A stretch of DNA of 64,000 nt from Lactobacillus sp. ESL0680 (GTDB taxonomy: Bacteria; Bacillota; Bacilli; Lactobacillales; Lactobacillaceae): the NCBI RefSeq assembly GCF_029392855.1, contig NZ_CP113945.1:62001-126000 (forward strand), read 5' to 3'. Each line of letters opens with the position of its first letter. Positions within the stretch are counted from its first letter, which is position 1. This document shows positions 1-6,522 of the stretch, piece by piece. The position numbers and the translations under genes are program-made. Under the pieces are notes generated by a model. That model saw only the letters and a list, made by a program, of their open reading frames with translations, made no database searches and had not been told where the DNA came from.

Positions 1-120
1 GTATTGGTTTAAATCATCAATTAAATATCCTAATAAAAAGTCGTTGTCTTCTATATTTTGGTAGACACTTACTAAATTATTTTTATTAAGATATTTATTA
101 CAAATTTCATTATCATTCAT
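1..120 (-). CDS. hypothetical protein, 5' part only
   Basis: An open frame of 40 codons reads from an ATG at 120 to the left edge with no stop, beginning MNDNEICNKYL. An AAGGAA ribosome-binding site lies about 12 bases upstream of the ATG. The residues seen are acidic and asparagine-rich with no recognisable domain. It sits downstream of, and on the same strand as, the SLAP-protein pair. I do not recognise the family; the gene is called only from the open frame and ribosome-binding site, and it is cut by the window. Confidence 0.5.
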   Translation of the reverse strand, partial: MNDNEICNKYLNKNNLVSVYQNIEDNDFLLGYLIDDLNQY

Positions 121-177
121 AGTTTATAAAAATTCCTTGTTATTTACGGTGTTCTTACCATATTTACTTAGTAATCC

Positions 178-1617
178 TTAACTCCAATCTTCGAAGTAAA
201 GTGAATTAAGTTGTTCTTTTGTTGTTTTAACAAGCCAAGTAACCTCTTTAACTTCACCGCGGCTAACAGAAGATGATCTTAGAGTAACTGCGGCAATTGC
301 TAAAGCATTTTCGTAATTATTTTTAAGTCCTGCATCAATTGCTATGGCGCTCAAAGTATTTTGACCATCCATAAATACCTGCTCTAATTCCTTTTTGTCG
401 CTGGAACTTGCTTCTACTTGATCGGATTTGGCACTTTCCGGCGTGTTTAACGGCTGAAGAGTAATGTAGTTGTTATCAAATTTGATTGCGTCGGCTTTAA
501 CAAAACTGTTGTTAAAAGTTAGACGGTCAGGATCAGACGCGGAAATTATGTCATGATTTTTTCGGAATAAGTGATAGTACAACTCAGCTTTTTGGGTTTT
601 ATTATCCCAAATATAGAATAAGCCATCAGCACTGATTGTTTCATCTTTTAGCGGGGTTAATGTAGATAATTCCTTACCCATAGATGAATAAAGCTGGATT
701 GGCTTATCAGAAATAGAGGTAAAAGTGCGATAGGCCATGTCGTCATAATCAGCAATTGGCAAATCATTCCTAATCTTGAGCAAGCTTTCATCAAGATATT
801 CATTAGGACAATCATGTAAATGGTAGATGTAACCGTCAAAGTCTTCTGCCCAAGGGCTAACGCACCGATCGATTGTTACTTTTTGACCCTTTTTAAGCTT
901 ACGACTAGTGTTGCGATTAGAGATGTATTGCGTATGGGTATTCTTAGTAACTATTGCGGTTGTAATGCCGTTATAACGAGCAATTTGGCCATTGATTTTA
1001 CCAACATTCTTAGCATTTAGATAGCGGTTGTTTCCCAGCGCATAATAATCTTGGCCCTTAATTTTATGAGTTGGCAGGTAACTTTGTTTTTTAGAATTTT
1101 GATAGTAAAAGTACTTGGGAATTGTAGTAGTGGTTTTTATTTTACCAGCATACTTAACCAAAGTATTTTTGGCTAAAGTTTTTCCTACCTTTTTTCCGTT
1201 TTTGTTGTAAATATTAGACGCGTGGTTGAGCAGCAACTTGCCTTTTTGCAGCTGCTTACCATTAACTGCCATAACATACTTTGCCTTAATGTAAGCATTG
1301 TGGGCAATTTGGTAGTATTTTGTTCCGTGAATAAAAGCGGTTCGTCCCGTGTATGCAATATCAGTAGTGTCATAGTCACAATCTAGGTAAGCGTAGCCTT
1401 GATTGTCGGTATTAATAATACGTATTCCTGGTATGTTGTTATAGTAGCGATAACGCTTGCCGTTGGCCTTGTAGATAAACGGATCATCGATAACTGTGAT
1501 GGTATTTTTCTTGGTTTTACTAATAGCTTGGACATTCTGTGGCTCAAGCATTGATAAGATAGGACTGCTGAGTAGTACAGCAGCTAGAATAATAGTTATT
1601 TTTTTACTTAGTTTCAT
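178..1617 (-). CDS. exported SLAP-domain surface protein (copy A, second gene of pair)
   Basis: 479 residues with a Sec signal peptide (about 1-31, cleavage near VQAIS). The middle (about 45-230) carries SLAP-type units, the family that attaches Lactobacillus proteins to the cell wall or S-layer: short segments ending in patterns such as YYQIAHNAYIKA and YYALGNNRYLNA. A conserved block follows around WAEDFDGYIYHLH, and the C-terminal 80 residues look helical. Translation is probably coupled to the upstream gene, because that gene's TAA lies three bases from this ATG. It is clearly paralogous to the gene at 24280-25719 (same length, same WAEDFDGYIYHLH and NDLPIA-Y-DMAY motifs). The role on the surface is unknown. 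Confidence 0.85.
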   Translation of the reverse strand: MKLSKKITIILAAVLLSSPILSMLEPQNVQAISKTKKNTITVIDDPFIYKANGKRYRYYNNIPGIRIINTDNQGYAYLDCDYDTTDIAYTGRTAFIHGTKYYQIAHNAYIKAKYVMAVNGKQLQKGKLLLNHASNIYNKNGKKVGKTLAKNTLVKYAGKIKTTTTIPKYFYYQNSKKQSYLPTHKIKGQDYYALGNNRYLNAKNVGKINGQIARYNGITTAIVTKNTHTQYISNRNTSRKLKKGQKVTIDRCVSPWAEDFDGYIYHLHDCPNEYLDESLLKIRNDLPIADYDDMAYRTFTSISDKPIQLYSSMGKELSTLTPLKDETISADGLFYIWDNKTQKAELYYHLFRKNHDIISASDPDRLTFNNSFVKADAIKFDNNYITLQPLNTPESAKSDQVEASSSDKKELEQVFMDGQNTLSAIAIDAGLKNNYENALAIAAVTLRSSSVSRGEVKEVTWLVKTTKEQLNSLYFEDWS

Positions 1618-1620
1618 TTT

Positions 1621-2592
1621 TTACCACTTTACTTTAATTAATTTGCCCTTACCAACAATGTAGTAAGATGTGTTCTTGACTTTAATTGGATCGCCATAGA
1701 TATTGTATGGTGTATGTGCTGGAATTTTGCCGCGTGGGTTACCCTTAGTGTCATAAAGAGTTATTGCTTTATCATTCCAAGTAATTCCGCGGCCGCTAAC
1801 ATTACTTGCTGGTATATAGAAGTCGTTATCAATTAAGTAAAAGGACCGTCCACTAGCGTAATGTGCGTTTTTATTTTCGATAGTATCTTCGTTAATTTTA
1901 TGAACTTTAACTCGTGAACCAGCCTTTAAAATTATCGCGTTTGCGCGGTGACCTTTGTTGTTATATAAGTAAGTACTGTGCATGACACGCTTAGTGTTCT
2001 TAGGAGATGTAATTTGGTTTTTCTTGCTAACTTTGAAATTTTTAACGGGTAAGTAATGTTTCTCATCTAGAAGATAAAAATTATGTCCGTTAACTTTTTT
2101 GGTGCCATTGATGTTAACAGTTGAATCAGCTTTTAAAATTAAACTGTTAAGGCGTTGACCATTAGCGTTGAATACGTACGTATCGTGCTTGAGTTTAATC
2201 TGCTTTTGTCCGGCGATTAACACTTTGACGTTAACGGCTTTAGTCGTACCGTCGGGTAGAACAACGTTGACAGTACCGTCTACAAGGCCATTAATAATAG
2301 TGGTGGGTTTACTATGCCAAACAAAGCTTGTACCATCGGGCATGTCTTGCCAATTAGCTAGACTTAACTTAGCAGTTTCTGAATCTTGGGTGATAGTAGT
2401 ACCAGTTGGGATAGTTTCTTCTTGTCCTTTGGGCAAGGCCTCAGGATTAAATGCATTATAATCAATTATTGGCGAGTCTTGATTTACTAGGCTGTCGGCG
2501 TGAGCAACTTGCTGAGGATAGCTTAAACCGCAAATCATCAGGCTTGCACCAAAGACAAGTTTGAGGATCTGGTTGACCTTTTTTTCTTTCAT
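1621..2592 (-). CDS. exported Rib-like/SLAP-domain surface protein (copy A, first gene of pair)
   Basis: 323 residues. Signal peptide about 1-33 (QQVAHA cleavage region). A region at about 55-125 contains a PDGTTKAVNVKV strand pattern like Rib/alpha-like repeats, and two or three SLAP units follow from about 130 (for example HDTYVFNANGQRLN and HSTYLYNNKGHRAN). The end, YYIVGKGKLIKVKW, matches the end of its paralogue at 25733-26677 almost exactly. It starts a two-gene operon, with the second gene only three bases downstream. A shared promoter lies at 2635-2663. It is probably a wall-bound surface protein; its ligand cannot be inferred. Confidence 0.85.
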   Translation of the reverse strand: MKEKKVNQILKLVFGASLMICGLSYPQQVAHADSLVNQDSPIIDYNAFNPEALPKGQEETIPTGTTITQDSETAKLSLANWQDMPDGTSFVWHSKPTTIINGLVDGTVNVVLPDGTTKAVNVKVLIAGQKQIKLKHDTYVFNANGQRLNSLILKADSTVNINGTKKVNGHNFYLLDEKHYLPVKNFKVSKKNQITSPKNTKRVMHSTYLYNNKGHRANAIILKAGSRVKVHKINEDTIENKNAHYASGRSFYLIDNDFYIPASNVSGRGITWNDKAITLYDTKGNPRGKIPAHTPYNIYGDPIKVKNTSYYIVGKGKLIKVKW

Positions 2593-2634
2593 GTTTTTTC
2601 CTTATATAAAATTACTAATAATAAATTCATTTTC

Positions 2635-2663
2635 ATCATAATTCTTTAGCAGGGCAGTGTAAA
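2635..2663 (-). promoter_or_regulatory. promoter of SLAP operon A
   Basis: On the minus strand there is a -35 TTTACA, a 17-base spacer and a -10 TATGAT. The same arrangement with a similar spacer (CTTTACAnTGCC...AAAGAAT) occurs upstream of the paralogous operon at 26712-26740, which supports it by conservation. Confidence 0.65.
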
Positions 2664-2700
2664 GCTCTTTAAGTAATGTGTGATTTTTAATATGTACAAT

Positions 2701-2735
2701 AAAAAGAAGTCCATCCAGGTTTCATGACTTCTTTT
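2701..2735. terminator. hairpin between divergent transcripts
   Basis: AAAAGAAGTC and GACTTCTTTT form a 10-bp stem that could terminate in either direction. No gene obviously ends here on either strand, so it may be a relic, or may insulate the divergent promoters. Confidence 0.5.
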
Positions 2736-2807
2736 ACATGAATTTTTGGTATTAAGTGGTAATTTGATGATTATTTGTAGATGCACAAAAATAACGGGGG
2801 TGTCATT

Positions 2808-3091
2808 ATGATAGAAAAAAATTTAGATAATGATATATTAATTTATAAAGCTGTTAGCTCTAATTCGTGGTTTAATGATGATTATGATGATATTGATTTT
2901 CAAGAAGAAATGAAAAAAGTAGGCAATCCTGATACTATGCAGGTTGGTAAGGAGAATATTCCGAGGTAGTTCCAAAACAGGGCAATATTGATAGTGTTAT
3001 ATTTGGCAGTGTGGTTACATTTCAGACGTTTACTAATGGTAAATTGGAATTGCTATTAAAAACAAAACAAGTTCCCCAAATTAGTATCTGA
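2808..3091 (+). pseudogene. small acidic protein gene, apparently frameshifted
   Basis: An ORF starting at 2808 (MIEKNLDNDILIYKAV) stops at 2969, giving 53 residues. In the +2 frame, reading resumes without stops from about 2951 to a TGA at 3089-3091 with protein-like composition (YSEVVPKQGNIDSVIFGS, then TFTNGKLELLLKTKQVP). A one-base change between about 2951 and 2966 would join them into a protein of about 94 residues. The downstream terminator begins inside the end of this frame. Family unknown. The alternative is that only the 53-residue product is made. Confidence 0.45.
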
Positions 3092-3104
3092 GGAACTTGT
3101 TTTT
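3066..3104 (+). terminator. terminator of the small gene at 2808
   Basis: AACAAGTTCC pairs with GGAACTTGTT and is followed by a T run. It overlaps the stop codon of the shifted reading frame. Confidence 0.7.
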
Positions 3105-3109
3105 GGTAT

Positions 3110-3136
3110 AAAAAAAGCACCGCCTACTTGCAGTGC
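3110..3136 (-). terminator. terminator of tRNA-Lys (copy 1)
   Basis: On the minus strand GCACTGC and the complementary GCGGTGC form a stem followed by seven T, 14 bases after the tRNA 3' end. Confidence 0.75.
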
Positions 3137-3149
3137 CATTTCTATCAGA

Positions 3150-3222
3150 TGGGTGGCCAGGGGTTCGAACCCTGGACCCACGGATTAAGAGTCCGTTGCT
3201 CTGCCAGCTGAGCTAGCCACCC
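3150..3222 (-). tRNA. tRNA-Lys (anticodon CTT), copy 1
   Basis: 73 bases including the discriminator A. The acceptor stem GGGTGGC pairs with GCCACCC. The anticodon stem ACGGA/TCCGT encloses loop CTCTTAA, giving anticodon CTT, which decodes AAG. The T-arm GGTTCGAACC is intact. CCA is not encoded. The sequence is identical to the copy at 5529-5601. Confidence 0.95.
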
Positions 3223-3248
3223 AAATATATTTCTGTTGACAATTAAAT

Positions 3249-3277
3249 ATATTAGCAATTATTTTTGATTTTGACAA
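3249..3277 (-). promoter_or_regulatory. promoter of tRNA-Lys copy 1
   Basis: Minus-strand -35 TTGTCA, 17-base spacer, -10 TAATAT, placed about 27 bases before the tRNA 5' end. Confidence 0.6.
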
Positions 3278-3307
3278 GAGTTTTAACTAAAAAAATTTAA
3301 AAAATGC

Positions 3308-3343
3308 AAAAAACAGTGATTATTAATTTGACTGCTGTTTTTT
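3308..3343. terminator. palindromic terminator-like hairpin
   Basis: AAAAAACAG and CTGTTTTTT form the ends of a hairpin. In inverted orientation it is nearly the same as the hairpin at 5487-5520 on the other side of the regulator/DUF4097 cassette, including the loop (TTATTAATTTGA versus TCAAATTAATGA). The rest of 3223-3525 holds the tRNA promoter and the AT-rich upstream region of the regulator. Confidence 0.55.
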
Positions 3344-3525
3344 GTTTAAATCCAACTGACAGATTAGAAGCTTATTACTAGTTATTAATATGACTATTTA
3401 ATTGGAAGATGATAAAACTTTTTAAAAAACTTGTTTAGGTAAAGAATTATATCATCTAACATAGAATATAATAATTCGATATGAATGTTTGTTAGGTTAA
3501 TATCCAATATGGGAAAGGTATAGAA

Positions 3526-4398
3526 ATGAATATTGGTACACTACTTAAAAAATATCGTATTCGTCAAAATAAAAGTATGAAAGAATGGGTTGGCAATGTA
3601 ATGACACCATCACAATATAGTAAGGTTGAAAGGGGGATGTCACAAATTACTACTGAACGTTTACTTGAACTTCTAGATCGAAATGGAATTGTAGCAAGTG
3701 AATTTTTTAGTAATAATGAAGCTGGCGAAAATAATTATAATTTGGAGCAGCAACTACGTTATCGTTTAGTTAACGCATACTATCATAATTCAGAAGCAGA
3801 AATAAATCAGGTCAAATATATGATCGAAAAATCCAAATTACCGGATGATACTAAGCAAAACTTATCTATGATAGTAAAAGTATGCTTGGCAGATGTTAAT
3901 AATGACTTTGATAGTTTGAATAGTACAGAAAAAGCTCAGATTAAGAAGGAGATATTTGAAGATGAGGACTTAGATAAACATGATATTGAACTGTATTGTA
4001 ATACTATGGGGTTTTATGATTTAGACGATAATATTTTTATGGTAAATCGAATATTTGATAAATTTGGAACTAATACAGATGTTGAAATTCAAGAAATCAT
4101 ATTAAGTATACTTTTTAATTTGTTAACCATTTGTATTGAAGAAAATAGATATGATGATGCGCTTCCGTTTGTCCGCATGGCTGAAAAATTACCGGTACAT
4201 TATCAAAACTTGTGTCAACACCTAGTACTTAATTTAGATATTTGTATGATTAAGTATTATTATGACCCAAAATCTGATTATTTAAATGAATGTGAATGCC
4301 TAATAAAAGCAGTTGCTTATTCTGGATTAGTTGAGTATAGTGATGAACTTAAGAAATTTTATTTGAAGTATGTTCGAAAGTCTAATACAAATAATTAA
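3526..4398 (+). CDS. Rgg/MutR-like transcriptional regulator
   Basis: 290 residues. An N-terminal XRE-type helix-turn-helix (about 5-60; the stretch SQYSKVERGMSQIT is typical of Rgg/MutR proteins) is followed by an all-helical C-terminal region like the repeat domain that binds short peptides in this family. The length fits the family (about 280-300). AAAGG precedes the ATG. The only same-strand neighbour is the exported DUF4097 protein at 4528, with a perfect palindrome at 4415-4443 between them. I found no convincing pheromone-peptide gene beside it. The family is well supported; the target is inferred from position. Confidence 0.8.
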   Translation: MNIGTLLKKYRIRQNKSMKEWVGNVMTPSQYSKVERGMSQITTERLLELLDRNGIVASEFFSNNEAGENNYNLEQQLRYRLVNAYYHNSEAEINQVKYMIEKSKLPDDTKQNLSMIVKVCLADVNNDFDSLNSTEKAQIKKEIFEDEDLDKHDIELYCNTMGFYDLDDNIFMVNRIFDKFGTNTDVEIQEIILSILFNLLTICIEENRYDDALPFVRMAEKLPVHYQNLCQHLVLNLDICMIKYYYDPKSDYLNECECLIKAVAYSGLVEYSDELKKFYLKYVRKSNTNN

Positions 4399-4414
4399 TT
4401 ATGGGGACAATTAA

Positions 4415-4443
4415 AAATTTATGTCATGTAATGACATAAATTT
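4415..4443. promoter_or_regulatory. 29-base palindrome, candidate operator
   Basis: Two perfect 13-base arms (AAATTTATGTCAT / ATGACATAAATTT) around a GTA centre lie 16 bases after the regulator stop and about 85 bases before the next gene. There is no proper T run, so an operator is more likely than an intrinsic terminator, though a terminator role is not excluded. Confidence 0.55.
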
Positions 4444-4527
4444 GAATTATATAACTATTTTGTTTTTATAAGTTGGTAATAAACTACAATAAAAAGATGA
4501 TTTAAAAACGGGAGGGCTGTTCAAAAT

Positions 4528-5478
4528 ATGAAACTAGGTAAGTCGAAAAAATACATCATTGTACTTATTGCACTGGCTGTAATTGTTATTGCTGGTGTTA
4601 GTATTCATAATTCGGGTTATACTAGAACTAGTAATACAGAGCAAGTAAGTACAAAGCATATCAAACATAAGCAGCGTACGCGCGTTATTTCACCAGCTGA
4701 ATTTAATAAAATAAGTATCAATGTTTCGGCAACAGATATTGCTGTTCGTAGCGGCAATAAGTATCAAGTTAAAATAATGGATACTAAAGATACCAATGTA
4801 TCATCACAAGTTAAGCAAGATACATTAATAATACGTGACCACGGTCCCGGACGTCCTTTTGGTGATGCTGGCTGGGCTAATCAGGGATTAAAATTAAAAG
4901 TTTTGATTACTATTCCAACTAATCAGGTGCTATCAGCAGTTATCGCTAATTGTTTAGATGGAGATTTTAGCTTGAAGGATGTCCAGTTACAGACTTTAAA
5001 GTTCAGATCTGATACAGGCGATTTCAAATTAGCAGATACTCAACCAGAAAAATTAAATATTAAAACTGATTCTGGCGATAGTAAATTATCACATGTTGTA
5101 ATTAAGCAAGATTGCAAGTTTAAAACTGATTCTGGCGATAGTAAATTATCACATGTTGTAATTAAGCAAGATGGTAAGTTTAAAACTGATTCCGGTGATT
5201 TAACAGTGTTACATTCACAATTGAAGAATTTCTTCTGTAAAGGTAATAGCGATGTGAATATTACTAATAGTAAATTATCTGGTTATAATACATATGATCT
5301 TTCAGGTGATTTTAACTTACATCAGGCTTCTAAAAAAGATAATTATCAGTTGATGACAGATGAAGGTGAAGTTAAATTTTTTGGGAATAATTGTGGCAAT
5401 AAATTTAGTAAGAAGAATTCAAGTAATGATAATCTAATCAAAGTTGAAAATGATTATGGTGATATTCTGATTAATTAA
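4528..5478 (+). CDS. membrane-anchored or exported DUF4097 (adhesin-like) protein
   Basis: 316 residues. The N-terminal hydrophobic segment (about 8-27) without a clear cleavage site suggests an anchored extracellular protein. A DUF4097-type beta-repeat region follows: strands such as FKADTGDFKLAD and KTDSGD, typical of beta-helical putative adhesins. Two 20-residue units are almost exactly duplicated (DNA 5061-5180). GGGAGG precedes the start. The gene follows the Rgg-like regulator and ends at a strong terminator. No substrate or partner can be deduced. Confidence 0.7.
   Translation: MKLGKSKKYIIVLIALAVIVIAGVSIHNSGYTRTSNTEQVSTKHIKHKQRTRVISPAEFNKISINVSATDIAVRSGNKYQVKIMDTKDTNVSSQVKQDTLIIRDHGPGRPFGDAGWANQGLKLKVLITIPTNQVLSAVIANCLDGDFSLKDVQLQTLKFRSDTGDFKLADTQPEKLNIKTDSGDSKLSHVVIKQDCKFKTDSGDSKLSHVVIKQDGKFKTDSGDLTVLHSQLKNFFCKGNSDVNITNSKLSGYNTYDLSGDFNLHQASKKDNYQLMTDEGEVKFFGNNCGNKFSKKNSSNDNLIKVENDYGDILIN
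5061..5180 (+). repeat. in-gene tandem repeat, 2 x 60 bases
   Basis: Two consecutive 60-base units (5061-5120 and 5121-5180) differ at only a couple of positions (ATTGCAAG versus ATGGTAAG). The start of a third unit, more diverged, follows. Each unit encodes 20 residues containing KTDSGDSKLSHVVIKQD. The near identity points to recent expansion. Confidence 0.9.
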
Positions 5479-5486
5479 AGGTAATA

Positions 5487-5520
5487 AAAAACAGCGGTCA
5501 AATTAATGATCGCTGTTTTC
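5487..5520. terminator. bidirectional terminator between DUF4097 gene and tRNA-Lys copy 2
   Basis: AAAACAGCG pairs with CGCTGTTTT, with T runs on both sides. It serves the gene ending at 5478 and the minus-strand tRNA at 5529. Confidence 0.75.
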
Positions 5521-5528
5521 ATATTTAA

Positions 5529-5601
5529 TGGGTGGCCAGGGGTTCGAACCCTGGACCCACGGATTAAGAGTCCGTTGCTCTGCCAGCTGAGCTAGCCACC
5601 C
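5529..5601 (-). tRNA. tRNA-Lys (anticodon CTT), copy 2
   Basis: Identical over its full length to the tRNA at 3150-3222: same acceptor stem, CTT anticodon and discriminator A, with no encoded CCA. The flanks differ, so the two copies have separate promoters and terminators. Confidence 0.95.
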
Positions 5602-5632
5602 AAGTTGTGATTACACATAACCAACAGAAACT

Positions 5633-5661
5633 ATTATGCTATTATTTTTTGTGAATTGCAA
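5633..5661 (-). promoter_or_regulatory. promoter of tRNA-Lys copy 2
   Basis: Minus-strand -35 TTGCAA, 17-base spacer, -10 CATAAT. Confidence 0.55.
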
Positions 5662-5689
5662 GTTTTTTTATTAAATTTCGGTGACTTTT

Positions 5690-5718
5690 TTGGCTAATAG
5701 GGTAAAAACCAGTATAAT
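5690..5718 (+). promoter_or_regulatory. promoter of the walR operon
   Basis: -35 TTGGCT, 17-base spacer, -10 TATAAT, 22 bases before the ATG of walR, with AAAGGAGG in between. Confidence 0.7.
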
Positions 5719-5739
5719 AAAAGCAAAGGAGGACTTTCG

Positions 5740-6456
5740 ATGCCAAAGAAGATTCTGGTTGTCGATGACGAAAAACCGATTTCCGATATAATCAAGTTTA
5801 ACTTAACTAAGGAAGGATTCGATGTCGACACTGCTTATGATGGCGAAGAAGCCGTCAAGAAAGTTGATGAATACAATCCAGATTTAATGATTTTGGATCT
5901 GATGCTGCCAAAGAAGGATGGCTTGGAAGTTGCGCGTGAGGTTAGACAGACGCACGACATGCCAATTATCATGGTTACAGCCAAGGATACCGAAATTGAC
6001 AAGGTTTTGGGCCTGGAAATGGGTGCCGATGATTACGTCACTAAGCCTTTTTCTAATCGGGAGCTGGTCGCTCGGGTTAAGGCTAATTTGCGGCGCCGTG
6101 ATATTGTTAAAAAGGTTGAGAGTGCTAATCAAGACACGGCAACTAAAAATATCACGATTGGTAACTTAGTAATTATGCCAGATGCTTACATTGTTGAAAA
6201 AGATGGTAAAAAAATCGAATTAACCCACCGTGAATTTGAGCTGCTTTATTATTTAGCTCAACACATGGGTCAAGTAATGACAAGAGAGCATCTATTACAG
6301 ACCGTCTGGGGTTATGATTATTTCGGCGACGTCCGGACCGTTGACGTAACGGTTCACCGGTTGCGCGAGAAGATCGAGGATAACCCAGTACAAGCGCAAA
6401 TCCTATTGACGCGCCGCGGTGTCGGCTATTACGTCAAACAACAAAATGAAGAATAA
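5740..6456 (+). CDS. walR: WalR (VicR/YycF) response regulator
   Basis: 238 residues, OmpR family. The receiver domain (1-120) has the acidic pair D9-D10, the phosphoacceptor D53 in [13 protein letters not shown] and the conserved lysine in VTKPFSNRE. The winged-helix DNA-binding domain (about 135-235) has the typical [11 protein letters not shown] and [16 protein letters not shown] stretches. With walK next to it, it forms the essential two-component system that controls peptidoglycan hydrolases in low-GC Gram-positives. First gene of the operon, with a strong AAAGGAGG site. Confidence 0.97.
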   Translation: MPKKILVVDDEKPISDIIKFNLTKEGFDVDTAYDGEEAVKKVDEYNPDLMILDLMLPKKDGLEVAREVRQTHDMPIIMVTAKDTEIDKVLGLEMGADDYVTKPFSNRELVARVKANLRRRDIVKKVESANQDTATKNITIGNLVIMPDAYIVEKDGKKIELTHREFELLYYLAQHMGQVMTREHLLQTVWGYDYFGDVRTVDVTVHRLREKIEDNPVQAQILLTRRGVGYYVKQQNEE

Positions 6457-6464
6457 ACCAAAAC

Positions 6465-6501
6465 AAGCCTGTCGGACTATTTTTTAGTGCGCGGCTTTTT
6501 T
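6465..6501 (+). terminator. intercistronic hairpin with T run between walR and walK
   Basis: AAGCC and GGCTT close an imperfect stem (inner ACTA/TAGT) followed by TTTTTT. It looks like a weak intrinsic terminator or processing site inside the operon, and could lower walK expression relative to walR. Confidence 0.5.
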
Positions 6502-6522
6502 ACTATCTAATTAATAAAAATA

